Positions 40,174-47,182 of a stretch of 64,000 nt of DNA are shown here, in pieces. The notes under the pieces were generated by a model. It saw only the letters and a program-made list of their open reading frames with translations, was not told the DNA's origin and ran no database searches. The DNA comes from Clostridiales bacterium (GTDB lineage Bacteria; Bacillota; Clostridia; Oscillospirales; Oscillospiraceae). The stretch covers positions 1 through 64,000 of the forward strand of contig SFHQ01000008.1 in the NCBI GenBank assembly GCA_004556345.1, given 5' to 3'. Made by a program: the position numbers and the translations under genes. Within the stretch, counting starts at the first letter, position 1. Each line of letters begins with the position of its first letter.

Positions 40174-41388
40174 ATGAAAGCCAAAAAATTCCTTGCTCTC
40201 CTCTGCGCCGTGGCGGTGGGCCTCACTTTGCTGGTCCTGCCGTCCTCGGCCACGGGGAGCCTGTTCTTCCTGTCCCTGAACGACACCCTCCCCGCCCAGT
40301 CGGTCCAGACGGCCCCCATCCAGTCCAGCGGCTGGGTCTACGTCCCCACGGGCGTCTTCAACAGCCGGACCACCGGCATCAACTTCGGCGTGTACTACGG
40401 CCTCACCGACAACAACGAGAGCCTGGTCCTCTATAACCTCTCCGGCAAGACCATGACCTTCCACCTGGACACGGACACCGCCACCACCTCCACCGGCGAG
40501 ACGCCCGTCCCCGGCCGGGTCCTCCGGCAGAACGGGCAGTATTACGTCCCGGCCTATGCCGTCTGCCGCTTCTTCGGCCTGACCTATTCGTTTTACAGCA
40601 CGGACTACGGCCCCCTGCTGCGCATCAAGGACAGCAACGCCGTCCTGAACGACACGCTTTTTCTCAGCTCTGCCGCCTCCATCCTGCGCAGCCGGACCAA
40701 CAGCCAGGTCTTCAATAACAACAACAATAATAACAACAACAACGGCAATTCGGCGTCAACGCCCTCTACCCCCAGCACACCCACGACCCCGACCGTTCCC
40801 ACGACCCCGACCCAGCCGACCACGCCCAGCGACCCCGTGACCCCGGACGTGCCCGACACCGCCGAACCGGCCCCGACCTTCTCCCTCTACCTGGCCGTCC
40901 GCGCCCAGGCGGGGGAAGACATCACGGCCACCCTCAACGCCGTCCTGAGTACCGGGGCCATCCCCGTCGTCTTCTTCCCGGCGGACCAGGTGACCCAGTG
41001 CGCCGACCAAGTCCGGCAGGCCGCCGGGCGGGGCTGTCACGTGGGCCTCATCCCCGGCGGGGACAGCGGCCAGGCCAAGCTCGCCAGCGTCCAGACCGGC
41101 AGCAAAGCCCTGGCCGCCATCCTGCGGCAGGAGACCTGGTTCGTCCTGGGCGAGGACGAGACCCTGGCCAACGCAGGCTATCTCTGCTGGAGCCCTTCCC
41201 TCTCCTTCCAGACCATCTCCAACGCCACCACCGTCTACAACAGCCTCATCCAGTCCGGCGAGAACGCCTCGGCCCCCCTGCGCCTCCTCTTCCGCACCCA
41301 AACCAACGCCAGCGCCCTGGCGGGGGTGCTGAACCAGCTCAAGGCCGATGGCGACACCTTCCTGGCCGTGCGGGAGACGAAGTATTGA
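40174..41388 (+). CDS. Secreted protein: stalk-like N-domain, Asn run, Pro/Thr linker, degenerate NodB-like domain
   Basis: This 404-residue protein has a signal peptide (about 1-27). The N-terminal domain (about 30-185) reads VYVPTGVFNSRTTGINFGVY and QYYVPAYAVCRFFGLTYSFY, like copper-amine-oxidase-N/stalk substrate-binding domains. A run of ten Asn and a Pro/Thr/Ser linker follow. The C-terminal domain (FSLYLAVRAQAGEDITATLN, IPVVFFPADQV, GRGCHVGLIPGGDS, DTFLAVRETKY) follows the strand order of NodB polysaccharide deacetylases but has lost the catalytic Asp and His residues. It is likely a wall-associated binding protein. ATG chosen by AAAGGAGG; the longer frame is repeat-derived. Confidence 0.7.
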   Translation: MKAKKFLALLCAVAVGLTLLVLPSSATGSLFFLSLNDTLPAQSVQTAPIQSSGWVYVPTGVFNSRTTGINFGVYYGLTDNNESLVLYNLSGKTMTFHLDTDTATTSTGETPVPGRVLRQNGQYYVPAYAVCRFFGLTYSFYSTDYGPLLRIKDSNAVLNDTLFLSSAASILRSRTNSQVFNNNNNNNNNNGNSASTPSTPSTPTTPTVPTTPTQPTTPSDPVTPDVPDTAEPAPTFSLYLAVRAQAGEDITATLNAVLSTGAIPVVFFPADQVTQCADQVRQAAGRGCHVGLIPGGDSGQAKLASVQTGSKALAAILRQETWFVLGEDETLANAGYLCWSPSLSFQTISNATTVYNSLIQSGENASAPLRLLFRTQTNASALAGVLNQLKADGDTFLAVRETKY

Positions 41389-41406
41389 ATGACCACTTGC
41401 GTACAT

Positions 41407-41444
41407 AAGGCGCCCCCGTACCTTCCACAGGCACGGGGGCGCTT
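41407..41444. terminator. Bidirectional terminator
   Basis: AAGGCGCCCCCGT (41407-41419) pairs with ACGGGGGCGCTT (41433-41444) between convergent genes. Confidence 0.75.
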
Positions 41445-41463
41445 GGTATCTCCGTGTAGACGT

Positions 41464-42219
41464 TCAATCCCGCAGCTTCAGCAGGTCCCATCTGGAGGAC
41501 ACCCCGCACTTTCGATAGAGATTCTGCAAGTGCTTGAGCAGGGTGTTCTTGCTGATGGTCAGCTTTGCCAGGATCTCCTCGTTGTTCCAATCCTGAAACA
41601 CCAGGCCCAGGACCTCCCCCTCTCGCCGGGTCAGGTCATAGGTCCGGATGATCTCTTCCAGGCTTCGGGTCTGTTTCGGCTGGTTGTCCTCGTTCTGCTT
41701 GCAGGTCCAGCAGGCCAGGTCGATGTGGTTGGCCAGGGCGCGGAGGTAGAAGGCCTCCTGGTCGGTGAAGAGGCCGTCCCCCCGCGTGCGGTAGAGGGCC
41801 AGGCGGCCCATGGCCTGCCCGGCGTAGGTGATGTTCATCTGCATGCAGTCGTGGACGTGGTAGGCCGTGTACAGCTCCCGGTAGCTGGCAGCGGAGAAGC
41901 GCTTGTCACCGGACAAGATCTCGCTGTCCCGCACGACCATGGACTCCGGCGCGTGGCTGAGCCAGGCGGTGTAGGCCTTGTCGATGCGTCCCAGCCAGGC
42001 GTTCTCCACCTCCCGGAAGTTCTGTGGCTTGCAGTAGGGGTCCCGGTGGATGAGCTCCCCCGTCTCCGGGTCGGTCTGGATGGCGATGAGGCTGGCGTAG
42101 GTATAGGGGATGATGAGCTTGACCTGGGCCAGCAGGGTGGGGCGAAATTCCTCCAGCGTCCGGCAGGCGTGGATGCGGTAGATGATCTCGTTGTACAATA
42201 AAAAGTCGTTTTTTTCCAT
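41464..42219 (-). CDS. LuxR-type transcriptional regulator
   Basis: This 251-residue protein has an N-terminal alpha/beta sensor region of about 180 residues (GAF-like by length and pattern, not certain). A LuxR helix-turn-helix follows: YDLTRREGEVLGLVFQDWNN and TISKNTLLKHLQNLYRKCGV. No receiver domain is present. ATG 42219 follows GGAGGACCCC; the frame extends upstream through promoter sequence. It is divergent from the DMT transporter, which may be its target. Confidence 0.85.
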   Translation of the reverse strand: MEKNDFLLYNEIIYRIHACRTLEEFRPTLLAQVKLIIPYTYASLIAIQTDPETGELIHRDPYCKPQNFREVENAWLGRIDKAYTAWLSHAPESMVVRDSEILSGDKRFSAASYRELYTAYHVHDCMQMNITYAGQAMGRLALYRTRGDGLFTDQEAFYLRALANHIDLACWTCKQNEDNQPKQTRSLEEIIRTYDLTRREGEVLGLVFQDWNNEEILAKLTISKNTLLKHLQNLYRKCGVSSRWDLLKLRD

Positions 42220-42353
42220 AGGGGTCCTCCAGCGGGATGCGTGTGCTTTCTGATACTTAATTTTATCCCCTTCCCCAACTAAAATCAAGCACTTTTTACC
42301 GGGGTTCAAGTACCCTTTCTCAGCAAAAATTTCAAATTCACTAAAATTAAGCA

Positions 42354-42382
42354 TTGCTTTTTTGTTCGTTTTCCTGTATTAT
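42354..42382 (+). promoter_or_regulatory. Promoter of the DMT transporter leader
   Basis: TTGCTT (42354-42359), 17 bases, TATTAT (42377-42382), in an AT-rich stretch. Confidence 0.6.
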
Positions 42383-42388
42383 AAACAA

Positions 42389-42521
42389 GACAAGAGGAGA
42401 AGCCAGTGAGTAGGCTGTTCCCTCTGCCCCTTTTCTAATCTTTCTCTTTGTGATTGAGATTACTTTCCTTTCTTTTCCGAAAGCGTCCTCCCGCCAGTTG
42501 GTCAGGCGGGAGGGCGTTTTT
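42389..42521 (+). ncRNA. Short leader or sRNA with ten-codon ORF and terminator
   Basis: From the promoter, about 130 bases lead to a strong terminator: GCGTCCTCCCGCC (42483-42495) with GGCGGGAGGGCG (42505-42516) and a T run. Near the 5' end AGAGGAG (42393-42399) is followed by GTG and nine more codons to a TAA (42406-42438), reading MSRLFPLPLF. It could be a leader peptide-controlled attenuator for the DMT gene at 42667 or a free-standing small RNA. Confidence 0.45.
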
Positions 42522-42666
42522 GGTTTTTCTGCTCAAAAATAATTCTTTCTTCTTATTTCAAATAATTATTTTCATGGTTCTATGCCATTGTTTTTTGCCT
42601 CTCTCTGACGTAGGATAGCCATAGCGATCCCCCCATGATGCCACACCATGTCAGGAGGTGTTCCCC

Positions 42667-43566
42667 ATGACGGAGAACAAGAAGCCGACCCTAGGCCCTT
42701 TCTCTCGGACGCATGTCGCCGTGTGCTGCATTCTGGCAGCCGGGACGATGTGGGGCTGCCAGGGGCTGCCCAGCCGCGCCTTGGCGGGCTTAGGCATGCC
42801 CGCCCTGCCCATCATGGTCCTGCGTGATCTCGGCGGCGCGGCGCTGCTGGCGCTGCTCTTTCTCCTGACGGACCGCGCGGCCTTCCGCGTCCGCCTGCGG
42901 GAGCTGCCCCTCTTGTCCCTCATGGGCATGAGCGGCGTGCTGGGCATGAACCTGCTCTATTACCGCAGCCAGCAGGTCTCCTCCCTGGCCGTGGCGGCGA
43001 TCCTTCTGTATACAGCCCCAAGCATCGTCGTGCTCTTCTCCACTTTGATCTGGAAGGACCCGCTCACCAAGCGCAAGCTCTGCGCCCTGGGCCTGGCCTT
43101 TCTGGGCTGCAGCTTTGTGGCGGGCCTCTTAAACGGCTCCCTGTCCCTCTCCGTCCAAGGTCTGCTCCTCGGCCTGGGCACGGCGCTGACCTACGCCTCC
43201 TACACGCTCTTTGGCCGAAAAGCCCTCACCTGGCACGGGGCGCTGACCGTGCTGTTTTACGCCCTGCTCTTTGCGGGCCTGGGGGCCTTGGTCCTGTGTC
43301 CGACCCAAGAGTTGGCCCTGCTCGTCACGACCTCCGGGGCCATCCCGCAGACCCTCTGCATGATGCTCTTCGCCACCGTCCTGCCCTATGTGCTGTACAC
43401 CAAGGCCCTGGCCTGGCTGGACGACAGCGGCAAGGCCGCGATCCTGGCCTCGGTGGAGCCGGTGGTGGCCGCTCTGCTGGGCATCGTGGCCTTCGGCGAG
43501 CCGCTGACCCTGGGCGTCGCCCTGGGCCTGGTCTGCGTGCTGGGCGCGGTGGTCCTGCTGAAATAA
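42667..43566 (+). CDS. EamA/DMT-family transporter
   Basis: This 299-residue protein has ten membrane segments in two EamA repeats (FSRTHVAVCCILAAGTMWG with MNLLYYRSQQVSSLAVAAIL; GLGTALTYASYTLFGRKAL with VEPVVAALLGIVAFGEPLT). Such proteins export amino acids or other metabolites. The ATG at 42667 follows CAGGAGG; the in-frame GTG at 42658 overlaps that site. It is preceded by the terminator-bearing leader and divergent from a LuxR regulator. Confidence 0.9.
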   Translation: MTENKKPTLGPFSRTHVAVCCILAAGTMWGCQGLPSRALAGLGMPALPIMVLRDLGGAALLALLFLLTDRAAFRVRLRELPLLSLMGMSGVLGMNLLYYRSQQVSSLAVAAILLYTAPSIVVLFSTLIWKDPLTKRKLCALGLAFLGCSFVAGLLNGSLSLSVQGLLLGLGTALTYASYTLFGRKALTWHGALTVLFYALLFAGLGALVLCPTQELALLVTTSGAIPQTLCMMLFATVLPYVLYTKALAWLDDSGKAAILASVEPVVAALLGIVAFGEPLTLGVALGLVCVLGAVVLLK

Positions 43567-44120
43567 GCCCCTTCTTGATTCCCTCTTGTTTTACTTATCT
43601 ATGATCCTATTCGTTCTTATATTTAAGTAGGAATAACAGCGCACAAGTAAAGAGTTTATCAGTTTTTGTCATTGAGTCCCGGAACCAAATGGAGTATGAT
43701 ACAACTCGCGCCAAGGAACGGCGATGACCTCCCCGGTTTTTGGCGCATCTTACTCACACAGAATATACGCATCCCCTCGCACAGAACCAACGCACACGGG
43801 CGCTGCCGCACCGGCCTGACGGGACCTTCTTCCACCCCCACACGGCCCTCTCTTCTTCCTACTTCTGCGGCTCCGCCCCCGACTACGCAGCTGTGCCAAG
43901 ACAGGCACCGCCGCCGTTTGGTACCATCCACCGATTTATCTCCCTTACCTCATTTTCTTCCATAGACAGCCCCCTCACTGCGCAGAAACAGTGGGGGGTG
44001 CTCTACGTTTAGCGGGAAATTTTTCCCCGCTCCGATCTACTGCAAAATGATAAGGCGTCTGACCCAGCCGACGGCCTGTGACGCCTTGCTTTCTCTGACC
44101 GGCCAAGGAGGGCCCACCGC
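43567..44120. other. Gene-free stretch of about 550 bases
   Basis: Open frames here (for example 43666-43965) give Thr/Pro/Ser-rich products without ribosome binding sites and are not believable genes. Two hairpins are visible: AGCGGGAAA/TTTCCCCGCT near 44010-44032, and AAGGCGTC/GACGCCTT at about 44051-44083 shortly before the MFS gene. No promoter stands out and no known RNA family was recognised. Confidence 0.5.
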
Positions 44121-45320
44121 ATGAAGCACCTGTTCCCCGGCGCCACCGGGCATTTCTCCCTCATCCAGGGATGCTATTGGATGACCTATTGTATCCTCAT
44201 CTCTTTCTCCAGCCTGTACCTGCTGGACCGGGGCTTCACAAACACCCAGATCGGCCTGCTCCTGGGCATAGCCGGTCTGACCGCTGCGATCCTCCAGCCC
44301 TTCGTCGGGGCCAAGGGGGACCACCTGAAGGCCCTCTCCCTGCGGCAGTTCACCTCCCTCCCAATCGCCGCCATGATCCTCTGCGGCGTGGGCCTGTTCC
44401 TCGTCCCTGCCAAGCCCGTCCAGGCGGCGCTGTACATGGTCCTGCTGGTCCTGCTTCAGCTGCTCACCCCCCTCATCTACTCCCTGGGCATGGACTGCCT
44501 CAACAATCATATCGAGCTGAACTTCGGCCTGGCCCGCGGCATCGGCGGCGGGACCTATGCCCTGGCCTCTGCCGTCTGCGGCTCCCTGGCCGCTGCCCTG
44601 GGGGCCAGGGTCATCCCCCTGGTCCTGGTGGTCGCCGTGGCGCTCATGCTGGCCTTTACCTTCACCTTCCGCCAGGGCGGCCCCGTCAAAGCCACCCTGC
44701 CCAAGCCCGACGCCCTGCCTCAGTCCGACGGCACCCCTTTCCTGAAAAAGTACCCCCAGGTGCTGCCCCTGCTCATCGGCGTCATCCTGCTTTACACCAG
44801 CCACAACGTCATCATGAACTTCCCCTACCAGATCGTCCAAAGCCTGGGCTGCGGCAGCGCGGAGATGGGCCACTACCTGACCTTACAGAGCCTCATGGAC
44901 ATCCCCGCCATGGTCGTCTTCTCCCTGCTTCTCAAGCGGGCCTCCAGCCGCGCCTGGGTGCGCCTGACGGGCATCTCCTTCTTCCTGCACGCCCTGCTCA
45001 CCTGGCTGGCCCCCAACCTGCCCTTCCTGATGGTGGTCCAGGTCTTTGAGATGTCTGGCTACGCCCTCTACTCCGTCTCCTCCGTCTACTTTGTCAACGA
45101 GATGGTAGACCTCTGCGACCGCGTCCAGGGCCAGACCTACTTCACCATGGCCAACACCATCGGCATCGTCCTCAGCAGCGTCCTGGGCGGCCGCCTGCTG
45201 GACCTGGGCGGTGCCTCCGCGGCCCTCTGCCTGGCTACCGTCACCGGCGCCGCCGGCATGGTCATCCTCTGGATCCTCCTCCGCCGCAAATCCCTCCGCC
45301 CCGCCACGAACGCCGCCTAA
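44121..45320 (+). CDS. Major facilitator superfamily transporter
   Basis: This 399-residue protein has 12 membrane segments. It starts HFSLIQGCYWMTYCILISFS and carries GFTNTQIGLLLGIAGLTAAI and the motif-A-like FVGAKGDHLKALSLRQF, as in the MFS_1-like/LacY-related exporters common in Clostridia. Substrate is unknown. AAGGAGG lies nine bases before the ATG. It ends in a terminator whose 3' arm is duplicated. Confidence 0.88.
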   Translation: MKHLFPGATGHFSLIQGCYWMTYCILISFSSLYLLDRGFTNTQIGLLLGIAGLTAAILQPFVGAKGDHLKALSLRQFTSLPIAAMILCGVGLFLVPAKPVQAALYMVLLVLLQLLTPLIYSLGMDCLNNHIELNFGLARGIGGGTYALASAVCGSLAAALGARVIPLVLVVAVALMLAFTFTFRQGGPVKATLPKPDALPQSDGTPFLKKYPQVLPLLIGVILLYTSHNVIMNFPYQIVQSLGCGSAEMGHYLTLQSLMDIPAMVVFSLLLKRASSRAWVRLTGISFFLHALLTWLAPNLPFLMVVQVFEMSGYALYSVSSVYFVNEMVDLCDRVQGQTYFTMANTIGIVLSSVLGGRLLDLGGASAALCLATVTGAAGMVILWILLRRKSLRPATNAA

Positions 45321-45335
45321 ACTATCCCAAGACAC

Positions 45336-45397
45336 AACACAGCCCAGCACGGTTTTTTTGTTTCCGTGCTGGGCTGTGTTCGTGCTGGGCTGTGTTT
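45336..45397. terminator. Terminator with tandemly duplicated 3' arm
   Basis: AACACAGCCCAGCACGG (45336-45352) pairs with CCGTGCTGGGCTGTGTT (45364-45380) and could equally pair with the direct copy CGTGCTGGGCTGTGTTT (45381-45397). The first loop contains the T run. The second copy reaches the stop codon of the convergent XRE gene. Confidence 0.75.
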
Positions 45398-45707
45398 ATG
45401 CTCTAATGATTCCCGTCTTTCGTGGGAAAAGCGGATCGTTCTTTGTAAGCGATAGCAAACGGCAAGCCGCTCCTTCTGGATGATTACGCCCTGCTTCCCA
45501 GGCTTCCACCGTTTTGATGGACACCCCCATATACTCTGCAAACAACCGCTGCGTCAGTCCGGTGCTATGGCGTATCTCTTTGATCTCCTCTGGCCGGTAC
45601 CGCTCGACAGGCGAAATAGATAACGTAGTCGTGCGAGCAGACAGAGTCCCTTTTTCATAGGCAACCGCTTCTTCTAATCCCAATTTGATTTTATCAAATA
45701 CGCTCAT
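45396..45707 (-). CDS. XRE-family antitoxin (HigA-type)
   Basis: This 103-residue protein has a short N-terminal segment (MSVFDKIKLGLEEAVAYEKG) and a C-terminal helix-turn-helix (RHSTGLTQRLFAEYMGVSIK, TVEAWEAGRNHPEG). That is the layout of HigA-like antitoxins encoded downstream of a RelE/HigB toxin. The toxin reading frame ends one base upstream, but is truncated (see next). The protein may survive as an orphan antitoxin or repressor. Confidence 0.8.
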   Translation of the reverse strand: MSVFDKIKLGLEEAVAYEKGTLSARTTTLSISPVERYRPEEIKEIRHSTGLTQRLFAEYMGVSIKTVEAWEAGRNHPEGAACRLLSLTKNDPLFPRKTGIIRA

Positions 45708-45708
45708 A

Positions 45709-45933
45709 TTATGACCCCTTTCTGGCCTGATCTTCTAGCTGGTACTCCAGTATCTCAACGATTTGTCTGAACTCGTTTCTCTCTGCCTTCGACAGGTTAT
45801 CCTTCTCGCTTTTAGGATATGCCGTCAGCAAGAAGATTTTCTCATAAACTTCAAAGTCAATATAAATCACACGGACACTTCCGCTCTTTCCTCTATCTTC
45901 AAACGCAAATCGCATTTTGCGAACGCCGCCTGT
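45709..45933 (-). pseudogene. RelE/HigB-type toxin gene, 5' end lost
   Basis: Only the C-terminal two-thirds remains: GGVRKMRFAFEDRGKSGSVR, then VIYIDFEVYEKIFLLTAYPK and a final helix. Intact members are about 110 residues and have an N-terminal helix pair before the GGVRK strand. In this frame the sequence immediately upstream of TGGVRK is the flank of the palindromic element at 45946-46052. The first ATG (45915) has no ribosome binding site. The element therefore replaced or accompanied loss of the 5' end. Confidence 0.75.
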
Positions 45934-45945
45934 TTCCCAATCTCC

Positions 45946-46052
45946 CGTAGGGGCCGCAGACCCCTGCGGCCCGCTCGTCTGGGGCAGTGGGATGTTTCGT
46001 TTTGTGGTACCGCGCGGCAGGTTGCGGGCCGCAGAGGTCTGCGGCCCCTACG
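45946..46052. mobile_element. 105-bp palindromic element, copy A (MITE/REPIN-like)
   Basis: Two repeat arms in inverted orientation (GTAGGGGCCGCAGACCCCTG... and ...GGTCTGCGGCCCCTAC, 27 of 28 bases complementary) enclose about 50 bases that include TTTCGTTTTGTGGTACCGCG. Copies B and C share the core. Flanks shared with copy B (CCCAATCTCC on the left, AGAAATG-ATAGCC and TTACTGCCAAT on the right) show that a longer segment was duplicated. Confidence 0.8.
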
Positions 46053-46070
46053 AGAAATGACATAGCCGAT

Positions 46071-46508
46071 TTACTGCCAATGCTTCAACTTCGGCAGCAT
46101 CGCTTCCAAATAGCCCCGCACCGCCTCCGGTGGCCAAGTCTCGCTGCTCATGTGCTGAACCAGGAACTCCGTCAGCTGTTCCAAGCTGGTGTAGACGAAG
46201 GCCCCGTCTGCATAGCACCACTTGCAGTAGTCCTCGTTGAAACTGCCGTCCGGTTCTCTGCTGAGGGTATCCTCTTCCAGGGGCATCCCACAGCACTGAC
46301 AGACCAGCTTCCGGGGCGATCCCAGCAGGGTATTGATGGACACGTCAAAGAGCTTCGAGAGCCGTTTCAGCGTCTCCGTATTAGGAACCGTCTCCCCCTG
46401 CTCCCAGCGGGAGACTGCCTGCCGGGTCACATAGACCCGCTCGGCCAATTCTTCCTGAGAAAGCCCGTTTTTCACCCGCAGTTCCAAAATGATCTGTTTC
46501 GCTTCCAT
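46071..46508 (-). CDS. XRE regulator with zinc-ribbon domain
   Basis: This 145-residue protein has an N-terminal helix-turn-helix (KNGLSQEELAERVYVTRQAV and VSRWEQGETVPNTETL), then a zinc-binding module with CQCCGMPLEE and YCKWCYADG, and a helical end LEAMLPKLKHWQ. This combination is common in Firmicutes regulators of unknown target. ATG 46508 follows GAGGTGATG. The gene's last codons are included in the flank duplicated beside element B. Confidence 0.85.
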   Translation of the reverse strand: MEAKQIILELRVKNGLSQEELAERVYVTRQAVSRWEQGETVPNTETLKRLSKLFDVSINTLLGSPRKLVCQCCGMPLEEDTLSREPDGSFNEDYCKWCYADGAFVYTSLEQLTEFLVQHMSSETWPPEAVRGYLEAMLPKLKHWQ

Positions 46509-46587
46509 GGTACACATCACCTCACAGACAGGATACCACAGCTTCCCCCAGAAGCCAAGCAACTGCCAGTTGCCCTTCCCAATCTCC

Positions 46588-46693
46588 CGTAGGGGCCGCA
46601 GACCCCTGCGGCCCGCTCATCTGGGGGAGCTGCATGTTTCGTTTTGTGGTACCGCGCGGCAGGCTGCGGGCCGCAGAGGTCTGCGGCCCCTAC
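46588..46693. mobile_element. 105-bp palindromic element, copy B, with duplicated gene-end flank
   Basis: Same structure as copy A with small changes (CTCATC for CTCGTC, GCTGCG for GTTGCG). To its right, 46694-46723 repeats the last bases of the XRE gene (TTTACTGCCAAT) and the spacer beyond it, while the rest of that gene is missing: a remnant left by duplication or deletion. Confidence 0.8.
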
Positions 46694-46809
46694 AAGAAAT
46701 GGTATAGCCCGGTTTACTGCCAATACAGAGACCACCTTCTAGAAAAATATTCTTTTTACTGTCTACTTGACAGGGGGCACATCACCAAAACCATGCTGGG
46801 CTGTTTACA

Positions 46810-46989
46810 TCATCTGTTTCTCTCTGCAACCAGAATCCTCGTCCAGGCTGCTTCCATGACTTCCTCATGGGTGAGGCGCTTCGTCGTGCTTTCGGCCTCT
46901 CGCTCTGCCTCCCGCAGTTTCTCGTAGACCTCGTTTTCATAGTCAATCGTCTCTTCCAGCCCTTGCTTATTTTTTTCAAATATGCCCAT
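46810..46989 (-). CDS. Small protein related to the antitoxin N-terminus
   Basis: The 59-residue product begins MGIFEKNKQGLEETIDYENE, which resembles the first 20 residues of the XRE antitoxin at 45396-45707 (MSVFDKIKLGLEEAVAYEKG), and continues as a charged helix. There is no helix-turn-helix. An AAAGGATGGG site precedes the ATG at some distance. It may be a truncated antitoxin paralogue or a short antitoxin-like peptide; a toxin partner is not seen. Confidence 0.5.
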   Translation of the reverse strand: MGIFEKNKQGLEETIDYENEVYEKLREAEREAESTTKRLTHEEVMEAAWTRILVAERNR

Positions 46990-47016
46990 AAATTCCACCC
47001 ATCCTTTCACACTTTT

Positions 47017-47121
47017 GTAGGGGCCGCAGACCCCTGCGGCCCGCTCGTCTGGGGGAGCTGCATGTTTCGTTTTGTGGTACCGCGCGGCAGGTTGCGGGCC
47101 GCAGAGGTCTGCGGCCCCTAC
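47017..47121. mobile_element. 105-bp palindromic element, copy C
   Basis: Same two inverted arms and core (GTTTTGTGGTACCGCGCGGC) as copies A and B, but without their shared outer flanks. It lies between the small ORF and the MATE gene. Confidence 0.8.
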
Positions 47122-47182
47122 GAAAAAATCCGTAAGAAGTTCGTAAAAATCACATGAAAAATCCGTGGAATAGTCGATGCGC

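Noticed and set aside
43666..43965. A 99-codon open frame in the gap before the MFS gene
   Set aside because: Thr/Pro/Ser/Arg-rich without domain features, no ribosome binding site, and other overlapping frames look equally good.
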